DNA of 47,074 bases, from positions 1-47,074 of the forward strand of contig JAHJUI010000023.1 in NCBI GenBank assembly GCA_018829185.1. The letters are read 5' to 3'. The notes beneath the pieces are model-generated. The model saw only the letters and a list, made by a program, of their open reading frames with translations, was not told the origin of the DNA and searched no databases. Position 1 is the first letter of the stretch. Every line of letters starts with the position of its first letter. Positions 1 through 7,757 of the stretch are shown one piece after another. The position numbers and the translations under genes were made by a program. The DNA is from Nanobdellota archaeon. Lineage in GTDB: Archaea > Nanobdellota > Nanobdellia > SCGC-AAA011-G17 > PNOQ01.

Positions 1-10
1 AACAGGAATG

Positions 11-146
11 TTTTGTTTGAAACAAAAATATGGATCTAGTGTTAGCTCCAAATCTGCTAAAACAATCAAAGCAGATTTGTATGGCAGAATGCTCTGCCAC
101 AATTTATTTGGCGCGTTTAGAATGATTTAGGACAGCGCCGAATAAA
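11..146. ncRNA. run of five predicted hairpins, possible structured RNA end
   Basis: No gene is seen before position 233. Five inverted repeats follow each other: 11-17 with 21-27; 32-38 with 43-49 (one mismatch); 50-58 with 70-78 (9 bp); 83-88 with 93-98 (6 bp, extendable by 77-80 with 99-102); 103-114 with 135-146 (12 bp including one G-U pair, GGCGC/GCGCC core). Such density is unusual for 28-35% GC spacer DNA and suggests the 3' part of a structured non-coding RNA that starts upstream of the window, or a cis-acting leader. I do not recognise box C/D, box H/ACA, SRP or RNase P signatures, and transcription direction is unknown. Confidence 0.35.
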
Positions 147-153
147 TAAAAAG

Positions 154-227
154 TTTTATAAAGAAGCATTCTTTGGTTTTCTAATGAATTGGGGCTCATA
201 ATGCTTAAATTCATGCATATGGAGGTG
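154..227 (+). promoter_or_regulatory. promoter and Shine-Dalgarno of the histone-fold-like gene
   Basis: A TATA-like TTTTATAAA lies at about 154-162, and a full anti-SD complement GGAGGTG lies at 221-227, five bases before the ATG at 233. A start about 26 bases after the TATA box would give a leader of roughly 45 bases. This contrasts with the leaderless layout of most genes in the window. Confidence 0.6.
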
Positions 228-232
228 CAAAA

Positions 233-397
233 ATGTCATTGATAGTAAAAGCAAAAATAAAGGAACACTCAGGCGGATTAAATGTAGCAGGAGATCTTGC
301 AGAAGGACTAGATAAAGAAGTTGCTAATTTAATTGCAAAAGCTGTTGAAAGAGCGAAAGCAAACGGAAGAAAGACAGTTCAAGCTCGTGATATTTAG
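233..397 (+). CDS. small histone-fold-like protein (54 aa, DUF1931-like)
   Basis: A 54-residue protein whose C-terminal half (ERAKANGRKTVQARDI) matches the last helix of the archaeal histone fold, where GRKTV and the following acidic residue are the hallmark. It is shorter than the 65-70 residue canonical archaeal histone, and the N-terminal part (SLIVKAKIKEHSG) resembles the short DUF1931 type seen in DPANN genomes. Likely role, by family: a DNA-binding or nucleoid protein acting as a dimer. The ATG is fixed by a perfect SD at 221-227. It is monocistronic, with its own oligo-T terminator. Strong translation signals suggest high expression, which is an inference. Confidence 0.8.
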   Translation: MSLIVKAKIKEHSGGLNVAGDLAEGLDKEVANLIAKAVERAKANGRKTVQARDI

Positions 398-399
398 AG

Positions 400-412
400 T
401 TTTTTCTTTTTT
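400..412 (+). terminator. oligo-T terminator T6-C-T6
   Basis: Immediately after the TAG stop at 395-397 comes a run of six T, one C and six T. Archaeal RNA polymerase terminates at such T-rich tracts without needing a hairpin. The same C-interrupted form occurs after three other SD-led genes here. Confidence 0.6.
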
Positions 413-432
413 ATTTCAATTTTTATCATCAC

Positions 433-471
433 TGTGACAACTAAGACAAGTTCACAAGAAGCACTTATAAA
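433..471 (+). promoter_or_regulatory. homing-endonuclease promoter, copy 1
   Basis: TGTGACAA at 433-440, GACAAGT at 445-451, a 13-base gap, then TTATAAA at 465-471. The TATA centre is 25 bases before the ATG at 493, so the transcript should be leaderless. The GACAAGT-N13-TTATAAA arrangement recurs exactly at 16530-16556 and, on the minus strand, at 39745-39771, each time before a homing endonuclease gene. Confidence 0.75.
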
Positions 472-492
472 CAAAAACCGATTTTCTATCTT

Positions 493-1233
493 ATGAAATT
501 TAACGAAGCACAAAAACAGATAATTTTAGGAAGTTTATTGGGAGATGCGGGTATCAACAAAGATAAAAGATACGAAGGATATGAATTCGCTGAAAGACAT
601 AGCATAAGACAAATAGATTATCTTAAATGGAAAAACCAATATTTAAACTTTAATTTTAAAACTTATGAAAAACATAATTTGTGTACTATTAGAAAAAGTA
701 ATAAAATTTTCAAAGAATATAAAAAGTTATTTTATAAAGGTTTTACAAAAGTCATCACTAAAGAAATTTTAAACAAAGTAAACTCTCTTGGTTTAGCAGT
801 ATGGTATCTAGATGATGGGGATTACGTTTACAAATCCAATTACATTAGATTAGCAACACATAATTTCAAGTTAGAAGGAAATGAAATAATAAAAAAATGG
901 TTTGAAGAAAAATGGAATATTTCTCCAAAAATAAGAAAAACGTATGATCAAAGATGGCAAAAAGAATATTTCTACTTAGAATTTAATAACTTAAATGGAA
1001 AGAAATTGTTAAATCTTATAAAGGAACATGTGACAAAATCAATGGAATATAAAATTGGGTTAGACGAAGAAAAAAGAAAAAGAGCTAAAGAAAAAAAACA
1101 AGAATATAACAAAAGATGGTGGGAAAATAATGAAAATAAAAGAGTAGCATATTACCAAAAGTGGAAAAAGTTAAATTACCAACAATACCTAAAAAACAAA
1201 AGAAAACCAATCAAAAACTATTTATATGGGTAA
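493..1233 (+). CDS. free-standing LAGLIDADG homing endonuclease
   Basis: A 246-residue protein with two LAGLIDADG-type motifs: ILGSLLGDAG at residues 11-20 and LAVWYLDDGD at 101-110, giving candidate catalytic acids D18 and D108. One polypeptide therefore carries both halves of the active site, as in monomeric enzymes that cut long asymmetric DNA targets. The C-terminal 50 residues are very basic (YNKRWWENNENKR and similar), a likely DNA-binding tail. It is not inside an intron or intein: it has its own promoter and stop and sits between two unrelated genes. It is clearly related to the minus-strand gene at 38906-39688 (shared motif order, WYLDDG/WYMDDG, and an S-M-Y-K-I-G-like end) and shares its promoter type. 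Confidence 0.85.
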   Translation: MKFNEAQKQIILGSLLGDAGINKDKRYEGYEFAERHSIRQIDYLKWKNQYLNFNFKTYEKHNLCTIRKSNKIFKEYKKLFYKGFTKVITKEILNKVNSLGLAVWYLDDGDYVYKSNYIRLATHNFKLEGNEIIKKWFEEKWNISPKIRKTYDQRWQKEYFYLEFNNLNGKKLLNLIKEHVTKSMEYKIGLDEEKRKRAKEKKQEYNKRWWENNENKRVAYYQKWKKLNYQQYLKNKRKPIKNYLYG

Positions 1234-1254
1234 AAATCCCCTATTCTTATAAAA

Positions 1255-1458
1255 ATGAAAAAAGTACACACAAGGGCAAAAAGGAAAGCTAGATTATCTA
1301 CGCATAGAGGAAAAATACCTTCTTTAAATAAGAAAAAAGGAGCAAAAACATTCAAAACAGAAGAAGCAGCAAACATTTGGGCAAAAGATAATAAAATAGA
1401 GAAATTTTCTCTTAAAAAAGTTAAAAAAGATAAGAAATTTCAAATAGTTAAAGACTGA
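1255..1458 (+). CDS. small basic protein of unknown function
   Basis: 67 residues with about 24 Lys/Arg and no membrane segment. The start is rich in basic residues (MKKVHTRAKRKARLSTHRG), and a central stretch, FKTEEAANIWAKDNKI, looks like a short folded motif. I do not recognise the family. The composition suggests binding to RNA or DNA, possibly a ribosome-associated protein, but nothing specific supports this. It starts 21 bases after the homing endonuclease stop and precedes hjc by 44 bases. The spacer at 1459-1502 contains an AT-rich stretch that could be the hjc TATA box, so it may be a single gene. Confidence 0.55.
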   Translation: MKKVHTRAKRKARLSTHRGKIPSLNKKKGAKTFKTEEAANIWAKDNKIEKFSLKKVKKDKKFQIVKD

Positions 1459-1502
1459 TTTTCTTTAGAAAACTATTTATTCGACCCCTTCTAAACAATT
1501 GT

Positions 1503-1916
1503 ATGAAAAGCAAAGGCACTAGGGCTGAAAGAGAATTATTTCATATGTTATGGGAAACAGGGATATGGGCTTGTTGCCGCTCAGCAGGTTCTGGTTCAAC
1601 ACCTTTACCCAATCCTGACCTTATAGCAAGTAATGGTTCTAAAATACTTGCAATAGAATGTAAAGCAATAAAAAATACTAGCAAACATTTTAACAAATCA
1701 GAAATAGATCAATTAATTGAATTCTCAACTAAATTTGGTGCAGAACCCTGGTTAGCAATTAAATTTGATAATCAAGGGTGGAATTTCTTAAGGCCGGAAG
1801 AACTAAAGAAAACAAAAACGGGTAACTATTCTGTAAATCTAGCTTTAGCTAAACAAACTGGAAAAAAATTTGATGAATTAATTGGATTATTTGAACAACA
1901 AAAATTATTTAAATGA
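1503..1916 (+). CDS. hjc: archaeal Holliday junction resolvase Hjc
   Basis: A 137-residue PD-(D/E)XK nuclease. The start KGTRAERELFHMLWETG and the segment RSAGSGSTPLPNPDLIA are diagnostic of Hjc, with candidate catalytic residues E9 or E11, D39, E52 and K54 (IECKA). It resolves four-way junctions formed in homologous recombination and fork restart, as a dimer, and would work with RadA (37661-38668) and RPA (40576-41559) encoded in the same window. The length is typical for the family. The ATG follows an AT-rich spacer with no SD, consistent with a leaderless message. It ends 21 bases before the next gene. Confidence 0.95.
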   Translation: MKSKGTRAERELFHMLWETGIWACCRSAGSGSTPLPNPDLIASNGSKILAIECKAIKNTSKHFNKSEIDQLIEFSTKFGAEPWLAIKFDNQGWNFLRPEELKKTKTGNYSVNLALAKQTGKKFDELIGLFEQQKLFK

Positions 1917-1937
1917 CCCCCATATCCAGAATCTAAC

Positions 1938-3491
1938 GTGAATACCAGAAAATATATGTTTTTATTTGTATTTCTCATAGCAATAAATCTAACATCTGCA
2001 GATATTATCTTTAACGAAATTATGTACAATCCATCAACTGCTCAAGGTTCAGATAGTTACAATGAATGGATAGAAATATACAACACAGAAAACACAACAA
2101 TTTCTTTAGAAAATTATACATTATGTGAAAAATCATTTTTACCAGGATACATAAATCGTGAAGATTCAATAACATACCTAAACAATGGGTTAATAATTCA
2201 ACCTTTCAGTTATGCAATAATAACAGATGGTGGCTCAGGAACTGAAGTTTATACCAACTTTAACATAAATGAAAATTCATTAGCATTGCATGTAGATGCT
2301 GCAACACTCTGCGGAGGATTATCTGGTTCAGAAAAAATAACTTTAAAGTCAGAAATAGAAACAATTGACCTCTTAAGATATGATTCTATTTGGGGTGGAG
2401 ATAATAATGGGTTTTCAATCTGTACATTTCCTAATGAAATAGGAACTTGGAAAGAATGTTCAATAACACCAGGACAAGAAAATTCTCAAACATCAAGCCA
2501 ATCTTACAACTTAATAATCACTGAATTCCTTCCAAATCCATATGGAAATGACAATGCAGCAATGCCAGATGGAGAATTTATTGAACTTTATAATAAAGAA
2601 GAAACCACAATTGATTTACAAGGATTTTATCTAAAAGATTCTGCAAACCATAAAATAATAATTTCTAATATGAATTTACTAAACAACAATACAGAAATAG
2701 AAGGTAACTCTTATTTAACAGTCTACACAAATGGTTTTTCTGGATTCCTAAACAATGAAGGCTTAGAAGAAATAAAAATATATGATGTAAACAACAACAG
2801 ATTAGACAAAGTTTCATACTCAAACTCTCAAGAAGGAGTTTCATGGTCTCTAATAGAAGATTCATGGCAACAAACACAACCAAGTCCTAATGAAGAAAAC
2901 ATCAACCCAGAAGAAGCCAATCCAGCAAGAATTGAAATACAAACTATTTACATAGGATCAGATGAAAAAGCAAAATTTGGAGATTTATTAAGAGTAAAAA
3001 TATTCGCAAATAAAGGAGACGACACAAAAGAATCCTTACAATTATACCTTCAAGATGAAACAGGAGAAAAAATAAGCAAAATAACAAGAACAAATCTTGA
3101 AAAGAAATATACTGATTACTCAATGACCTTGCCAATCCAAATTTTTCCAAATTGTAATGAAAAATACCCAAATGAAAAATATGAGATAGTCTTAGAGGGT
3201 TTTGATTTAGAAGATTCAAAAAAAATAGATATTGAAGGAATAACACAAAATCTTTGTGAACAAATAAAGCCAGATTGTAAACCTTGTGCTACTTATGAAG
3301 AATTTTATTCATCAGAATTATCAGAAAATTATGAATCCGAAACAGTTATAAATCCCTATTCAATTACAGGCAATGTAATATTCGAATCAACAGGCATAAA
3401 ATCAAAGAGGTATGGGATATACTTCTTCTGTGCAGTTTTATTCCTTGTTATATTGCAATTACAAGTAAAAAATGGTAAAAATAAAAGCTGA
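1938..3491 (+). CDS. exported membrane-anchored protein with two lamin-tail domains
   Basis: 517 residues. An N-terminal signal peptide (about 1-21, with NTRKY then a hydrophobic core ending in TSA) is followed by two lamin-tail-like beta domains. The first begins IIFNEIMYNPS and contains NEWIEIYNT; the second begins LIITEFLPNPYG and contains GEFIELYNKE with DLQGFYLKDS. A second beta region and a Cys pair follow, then a C-terminal membrane segment at about 493-510 with a basic tail. Lamin-tail domains in prokaryotes occur on secreted proteins, often with nucleases or adhesins, but no nuclease domain is seen here. The start is GTG at 1938, chosen because it keeps the basic residues before the hydrophobic core; an internal ATG at 1956 is the alternative. 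The last 20 bases overlap the next gene. Confidence 0.8.
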   Translation: MNTRKYMFLFVFLIAINLTSADIIFNEIMYNPSTAQGSDSYNEWIEIYNTENTTISLENYTLCEKSFLPGYINREDSITYLNNGLIIQPFSYAIITDGGSGTEVYTNFNINENSLALHVDAATLCGGLSGSEKITLKSEIETIDLLRYDSIWGGDNNGFSICTFPNEIGTWKECSITPGQENSQTSSQSYNLIITEFLPNPYGNDNAAMPDGEFIELYNKEETTIDLQGFYLKDSANHKIIISNMNLLNNNTEIEGNSYLTVYTNGFSGFLNNEGLEEIKIYDVNNNRLDKVSYSNSQEGVSWSLIEDSWQQTQPSPNEENINPEEANPARIEIQTIYIGSDEKAKFGDLLRVKIFANKGDDTKESLQLYLQDETGEKISKITRTNLEKKYTDYSMTLPIQIFPNCNEKYPNEKYEIVLEGFDLEDSKKIDIEGITQNLCEQIKPDCKPCATYEEFYSSELSENYESETVINPYSITGNVIFESTGIKSKRYGIYFFCAVLFLVILQLQVKNGKNKS

Positions 3492-3876
3492 CACAATAAT
3501 TGAACTTGCAGGTTTTCCAAAAGAACATATAGAAAATGCAATGCAAGATGTAATTAAAAAAGTTAAAGCACTAAAAGGAATTAAAATAATCAAATCTGAA
3601 ACAGCAGAAACAAAGCAAAACAAAGAATTTTTTTCAATTTTCACTGAATTTGAAATAGAATTTAGTGATTTTGACTCATTATTGATTTATAGTTTTAACT
3701 TTATGCCTTCATCAATCGATATCTTAGAACCAGAAAATCTGAGTATTAAGTTAGAAGATTTGCAATATTTATTAAATGATTTAATTGGAAAACTGCATCA
3801 ATATGATATGGGTGTAAAAAAACTTTTATTAGAAAACAGAGCATTAAAAAATCAACTTACTGACCAAAAAAAGTAG
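3472..3876 (+). CDS. conserved-looking hypothetical protein, C-terminal coiled coil
   Basis: 134 residues, soluble, with no recognised family. It starts MVKIKADTIIELAGFPKEHI, has a mixed alpha/beta central part (KIIKSETAETKQ, then EFEIEFSDFDSLLIYSFNF), and ends in a helical, probably coiled-coil segment (YLLNDLIGKLHQYDMGVKK, then LLENRALKNQL). The alternation of beta strands with predicted helices and a C-terminal coil suggests a small cytosolic oligomer. It overlaps the preceding surface-protein gene by 20 bases, so it is probably co-transcribed and co-translated. It also overlaps the opposing gene at its 3' end by 20 bases. Confidence 0.6.
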   Translation: MVKIKADTIIELAGFPKEHIENAMQDVIKKVKALKGIKIIKSETAETKQNKEFFSIFTEFEIEFSDFDSLLIYSFNFMPSSIDILEPENLSIKLEDLQYLLNDLIGKLHQYDMGVKKLLLENRALKNQLTDQKK

Positions 3877-5167
3877 TTTTTGATTTTTTTATCTTTTTTT
3901 TAAATATTATAAACAAAGTAACTGCAATAACTAAAAGTATTCCTAAAAATACCCAAATCCAAGTCTTTCCACTTGGTTCTTGATCGTCTGGAGGCAAAGT
4001 ATCATTTGTATAAAAATTACCATTAAGTGGATCCTCAGTAATCTCCTGTTCTACAAATCCATCCTCCACTTCTCCTTCATTCTCAACAATCTCTTGATTT
4101 TCAATAACAATATTCACTGGAAAATCTACTACTTTTCCTTCATAAAGTAATCTTACTGAACCAGTATACTCCCCAGGTTGGGCTCCCCCTTCTCGATTTA
4201 TACTTAAAAATGTTTTATTAACTTCACCCGGTGCAACACTTTCAAAAAGATAAGTATCTAATTTAGCTATTTGATTTAAATTCCCAGTGAAAATAAAACT
4301 TACATCATTTATAGTCCTATTAATATAATTTCTAAAAAATAAGCTTCCTTCTGTTCTTTCCCCATATCCCAAAGTTTCATTCAAATAAGAATATTGATTT
4401 ACAAATTGAATCGCATCTGTAACTTCTGTTTCATTATCTTCTGGAACTGTTTCATTTCCGGGTAAAGTTACATTAGTATCATTTATTTCTGGGGTTGGAT
4501 CTACAATTTGTTCTTCAAAACCTAACCAAATTGGAATTTCATATGTTCTTCCATCCGTAGAAACGGTAATTACATCATTTTCAATATTATTAACATAAAT
4601 ATGATCAAAAAATATCTCTAAAACTTTAGTTTGTCCAGAATTCAATGAAAAACCATTGCTCCCTAAAAAAGTATATGGTTTACTTTTAGAAAATTCTACA
4701 TTAATTACACTATCTTTATTGTTTTTAACAAATAATTGAAAAATATAATCACTATCAGTATTTGCTACTTTAAAAATTCCGGGATTAAAATTAAGAGAAA
4801 CATCATCAATTATGCTAAAATCCGAAATAAAATCTTCACTTTTCAAAACCCCATTATCTAGATATAATAAATCTTTAACTAAAAAAGAATATTGTCCTGC
4901 TTCAAATGGCAATTTATAATAAGCAAAATAATAATCATTAATCAACTTAACTAAATAAGGATAAACAATAATCTCACTTCCTTCTTTTAACAAGCCCAAA
5001 TCAGTGTGCTTTATCTCTTCCTGAACATCTTCGCTAGCATTAATCCAAACCTGTAAGGTGTCCCCTTTAAAATAATTACTTTGTACAAATTCAAAACTTA
5101 AAGTATCTGCATTAACTAAAAATGCAGAAAAAACCAACATTATTACCAAAAATAAAAAAAACTTCAT
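3857..5167 (-). CDS. exported protein with C-terminal membrane anchor
   Basis: 436 residues. A signal peptide (1-20, ending LVNA) precedes about 380 residues of beta-rich extracellular sequence. N-glycosylation-type sites such as NVT, NET and NDT are frequent, and an acidic linker lies near the end. A single membrane segment (about 403-421, WIWVFLGILLVIAVTLF) with a lysine-rich cytoplasmic end closes the protein. The repeated pattern of strands suggests tandem immunoglobulin-like or COG1470-like domains, as in archaeal surface proteins. The ATG overlaps the stop of the preceding gene by four bases, so it is the second gene of a two-gene operon. The function is unknown; a cell-envelope or adhesive role is inferred from topology only. 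Confidence 0.7.
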   Translation of the reverse strand: MKFFLFLVIMLVFSAFLVNADTLSFEFVQSNYFKGDTLQVWINASEDVQEEIKHTDLGLLKEGSEIIVYPYLVKLINDYYFAYYKLPFEAGQYSFLVKDLLYLDNGVLKSEDFISDFSIIDDVSLNFNPGIFKVANTDSDYIFQLFVKNNKDSVINVEFSKSKPYTFLGSNGFSLNSGQTKVLEIFFDHIYVNNIENDVITVSTDGRTYEIPIWLGFEEQIVDPTPEINDTNVTLPGNETVPEDNETEVTDAIQFVNQYSYLNETLGYGERTEGSLFFRNYINRTINDVSFIFTGNLNQIAKLDTYLFESVAPGEVNKTFLSINREGGAQPGEYTGSVRLLYEGKVVDFPVNIVIENQEIVENEGEVEDGFVEQEITEDPLNGNFYTNDTLPPDDQEPSGKTWIWVFLGILLVIAVTLFIIFKKKIKKSKTTFFGQ

Positions 5168-7101
5168 TTTTTCCTTAATAAATCTCTAGCTTTTTTAATA
5201 GAGTCATCTAATTCTTTTTCAAATTTATCTTCTCTTACTTTTTTAACTGGAGGATAATAAGGTTTAGCAGGTTCAACATTACCTGGTTTAAATCCTTGTT
5301 TCTTTTGATCATTTGTTTTCTTATTTTTCAAAAAGTCTTCAAAAGTTTGTTTTTTATCCCCTTTTCCTCCGCCCCCAAACTTAAATTTAACTCCCTTTTT
5401 CTTTAAGAAAAATAATCCTGCTCCAACAATTACTAAAACTAATATTAATATCCAAAGCCACAACATACTTTCATCTTCATCCGAATCATCATCTTCTACA
5501 TAAATACAAGAACCAAGCTCACAAATATAACCAGTAGAGCAATCATCATCAAACTCGCATTCTAGATCACCAGAAGATTTACTTACACAAGTATTAGTTG
5601 CTACATTACATTCTTCTAAATAATAATCACAATCATCATCACTTTCACAACAATTTGTTGTATCTTCTCTACATGAACATGTGAATCCATCACAATTATA
5701 ACAAGCACCTAACCAAGAACAATCTAAATCACTTGAACATTCATCAGAAGCAGTACATTCTCCAGTATCACTTCCGCCAGGCAAAGTATTATTTACATTT
5801 GGGCCTTCATAAACATCTTGGCATGTACAATCTACGCATTTTTGATCAGCATCACAATTCAAAACATGCCCAGAAATTAACTCATTGTTAGAATCATAAC
5901 TTGCATCACATTGTTCTCCAATTCCAGGATCTAAAACCCCATTATCATTACAAGGCCCAGTCTCATTTCCCCCAATTGATTCATTACAATCAGAAGGACA
6001 ATTTATGTAAGATTCTCCAGAATCACAAATTCCATCATAATCACAATCGCCAGGCGGGGTTCCGGGTGGTAAATCAGTAGAATATACTCTCCATAAAATC
6101 ATTGCTGTTGTCTTAATATCATTGTTCCAAGAACCAGTTTCTGTTTCTTGTCGGTTTCCTAAATAATTAGTCGCACTTGTTACGGCATCTCCATAAGCCC
6201 CACTTTGTTTTAAACTTCCAACAACAAAGGCAGTTTCATAAAAATTACCCCAGTATTGGCCAAATTGGAAATGTTCTGGACTAACCAACCAATCTACATA
6301 ATACCCTTTTTCAGTTATTTCATAAAGTAAAGCATTTTGTAGCGGGGTATTATCACAAGCAGTTTCTAAATAATTAGAAGTTCTAAAGTCTTTATTTAAG
6401 GATTCTAAAACCCAACTTGTGTACCCCGTAGTTGTACAATCACATGAACTTACACCATAACAAGCATTTTCTAAGCTTAATGGATTAGAATCATCAATTA
6501 AATAATAATTACTATCTCTTTTAAACAATAATAATAAGTTACTTGGTGAAAAGTCACAATAAACATTAAAGCTATTATATTTTTCAACCGGGGTTACGCA
6601 AGCACCAACATCAATCCATTTGTCATTTGCATAACATCCAGAAACACTTGTTCCATCAATTGTAAATGGACCATATTCTGCCCCATTTTCTCCTTCAATC
6701 ATACATGCACCAGCATCATCTGTTAAAATTTGAATTAACCAATTTCCATCAGAATAAGCTTTTCTATCATTAGCTTGTAGCCAAGTAATATATCTACTCA
6801 CATCATGTCCTTCCTTATATAAAGCTAAAGTTGCCCAAGCAGTATCATATGGATTTCCTTGCCAACTATCTCCTGTTTTTCTAGCAAGTAATTTATCTAC
6901 TCCTCTTTGAACATCATAGCCAGCATTTCTTAATGCTATTATAGAAATTGCAATTTCATCTATGCTCGGCCTATTCCAATTCTGACCAGCCATCGTTTTA
7001 TTTAACCATGCAAAACCTGCAGCTTCATCTACTTCTGCAGTTACTAAAGAAGACATTAACAAACTTAGAAATACAAATATTATTACATAGTATTTTCTCA
7101 A
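5164..7101 (-). CDS. large exported protein: alpha-toroid-like and Cys-rich domains, membrane anchor
   Basis: 645 residues. A signal peptide (1-22) is followed by an alpha-helical region (about 25-345) whose repeats (AAGFAWLNKTM, DEIAISIIALRNAG, AWATLALYKEG, GSWNNDIKTTAMILW) resemble the prenyltransferase/terpene-cyclase-like alpha-alpha toroid. A region at about 350-545 then has some 30 cysteines in repeated short motifs (CDYDGICDSGES, CSSDLDCSWLGAC). A membrane helix at about 545-566 precedes an 80-residue basic cytoplasmic tail. Catalytic DXDD or similar residues are not evident, so a binding rather than cyclase role is likely. The start is TTG at 7101, supported by a GAGG SD in the leader and by the signal peptide; the next ATG would remove the signal. 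Confidence 0.75.
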   Translation of the reverse strand: MRKYYVIIFVFLSLLMSSLVTAEVDEAAGFAWLNKTMAGQNWNRPSIDEIAISIIALRNAGYDVQRGVDKLLARKTGDSWQGNPYDTAWATLALYKEGHDVSRYITWLQANDRKAYSDGNWLIQILTDDAGACMIEGENGAEYGPFTIDGTSVSGCYANDKWIDVGACVTPVEKYNSFNVYCDFSPSNLLLLFKRDSNYYLIDDSNPLSLENACYGVSSCDCTTTGYTSWVLESLNKDFRTSNYLETACDNTPLQNALLYEITEKGYYVDWLVSPEHFQFGQYWGNFYETAFVVGSLKQSGAYGDAVTSATNYLGNRQETETGSWNNDIKTTAMILWRVYSTDLPPGTPPGDCDYDGICDSGESYINCPSDCNESIGGNETGPCNDNGVLDPGIGEQCDASYDSNNELISGHVLNCDADQKCVDCTCQDVYEGPNVNNTLPGGSDTGECTASDECSSDLDCSWLGACYNCDGFTCSCREDTTNCCESDDDCDYYLEECNVATNTCVSKSSGDLECEFDDDCSTGYICELGSCIYVEDDDSDEDESMLWLWILILVLVIVGAGLFFLKKKGVKFKFGGGGKGDKKQTFEDFLKNKKTNDQKKQGFKPGNVEPAKPYYPPVKKVREDKFEKELDDSIKKARDLLRKK

Positions 7102-7199
7102 TTATATCATCCTCTTTTAACAATTATCTTAAAGCTTGGATTATTTAAAAACCTTTCCTTTCAACAATATTTAAAAACATTGGAAAATAGTTTTAATTT

Positions 7200-7757
7200 A
7201 TGGATTTAAACAAAACAGGAGTAAAAGACATAGAATTCTTTGCAAAAGGAAAAAGAGCATATATTTACACCGGAAAGTACAAAAATCAAAAAGTTGCAAT
7301 TAAAACAAAAAACCCAAAAAGTTTAGCAAAGAATAGAATCCAAAACGAAATAAAATTTTTAAAAATATTAAACAAACACAAAATAGGTCCAAAACTATTA
7401 AAACACAATAAAGGTTATTTCATCTACAAATTCATTGAAGGAAAACAATTCATAGATTCTAAAAAAACTAAAATATTAATAAAAAACATATTAAAACAAT
7501 GTAGAACCCTAGATAAACTAAAAATAAATAAATTAGAGTTCACAAGACCAATAAAACATATTTTCGTAAAAAACAACAAAGTAACAATAATAGATTTCGA
7601 AAGATGCTACAAAACAGATAATCCAAAAAATGTAACTCAATTCTGTCAATTTCTAATAAGCAACAATTTAATGAAAAAAGATATTAAAACAATAAAAGCA
7701 TACAAAGAAAAACAAACAGATAAAAACTTCTCAAAGATTATAACACTTCTCTCTTAA
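7200..7757 (+). CDS. atypical Ser/Thr protein kinase-like protein (COG2112-like)
   Basis: 185 residues with a minimal kinase fold: VAIKTKN (ATP-binding Lys), NEIKFLKILNKHKIGPKLL (helix C Glu), IYKFIEG (hinge) and VTIIDFERC, where DFE replaces the usual DFG as in Bud32-like kinases. The end of this loop, KPKNVTQF-like (NPKNVTQFCQF), matches my memory of the archaeal COG2112 family. A classic HRD catalytic loop is not obvious. The expected role is a cytosolic kinase or ATPase with unknown substrate. The promoter has TTTAAA at 7170-7175, about 27 bases before the ATG, so the message is leaderless. The 3' end overlaps the opposing Cas4-like gene by 27 bases. Confidence 0.75.
   Translation: MDLNKTGVKDIEFFAKGKRAYIYTGKYKNQKVAIKTKNPKSLAKNRIQNEIKFLKILNKHKIGPKLLKHNKGYFIYKFIEGKQFIDSKKTKILIKNILKQCRTLDKLKINKLEFTRPIKHIFVKNNKVTIIDFERCYKTDNPKNVTQFCQFLISNNLMKKDIKTIKAYKEKQTDKNFSKIITLLS

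Noticed and set aside
1-150. A tRNA or 5S rRNA gene in the hairpin region
   Set aside because: No cloverleaf with T-arm GGTTC-type sequence or 5S-like core could be found.
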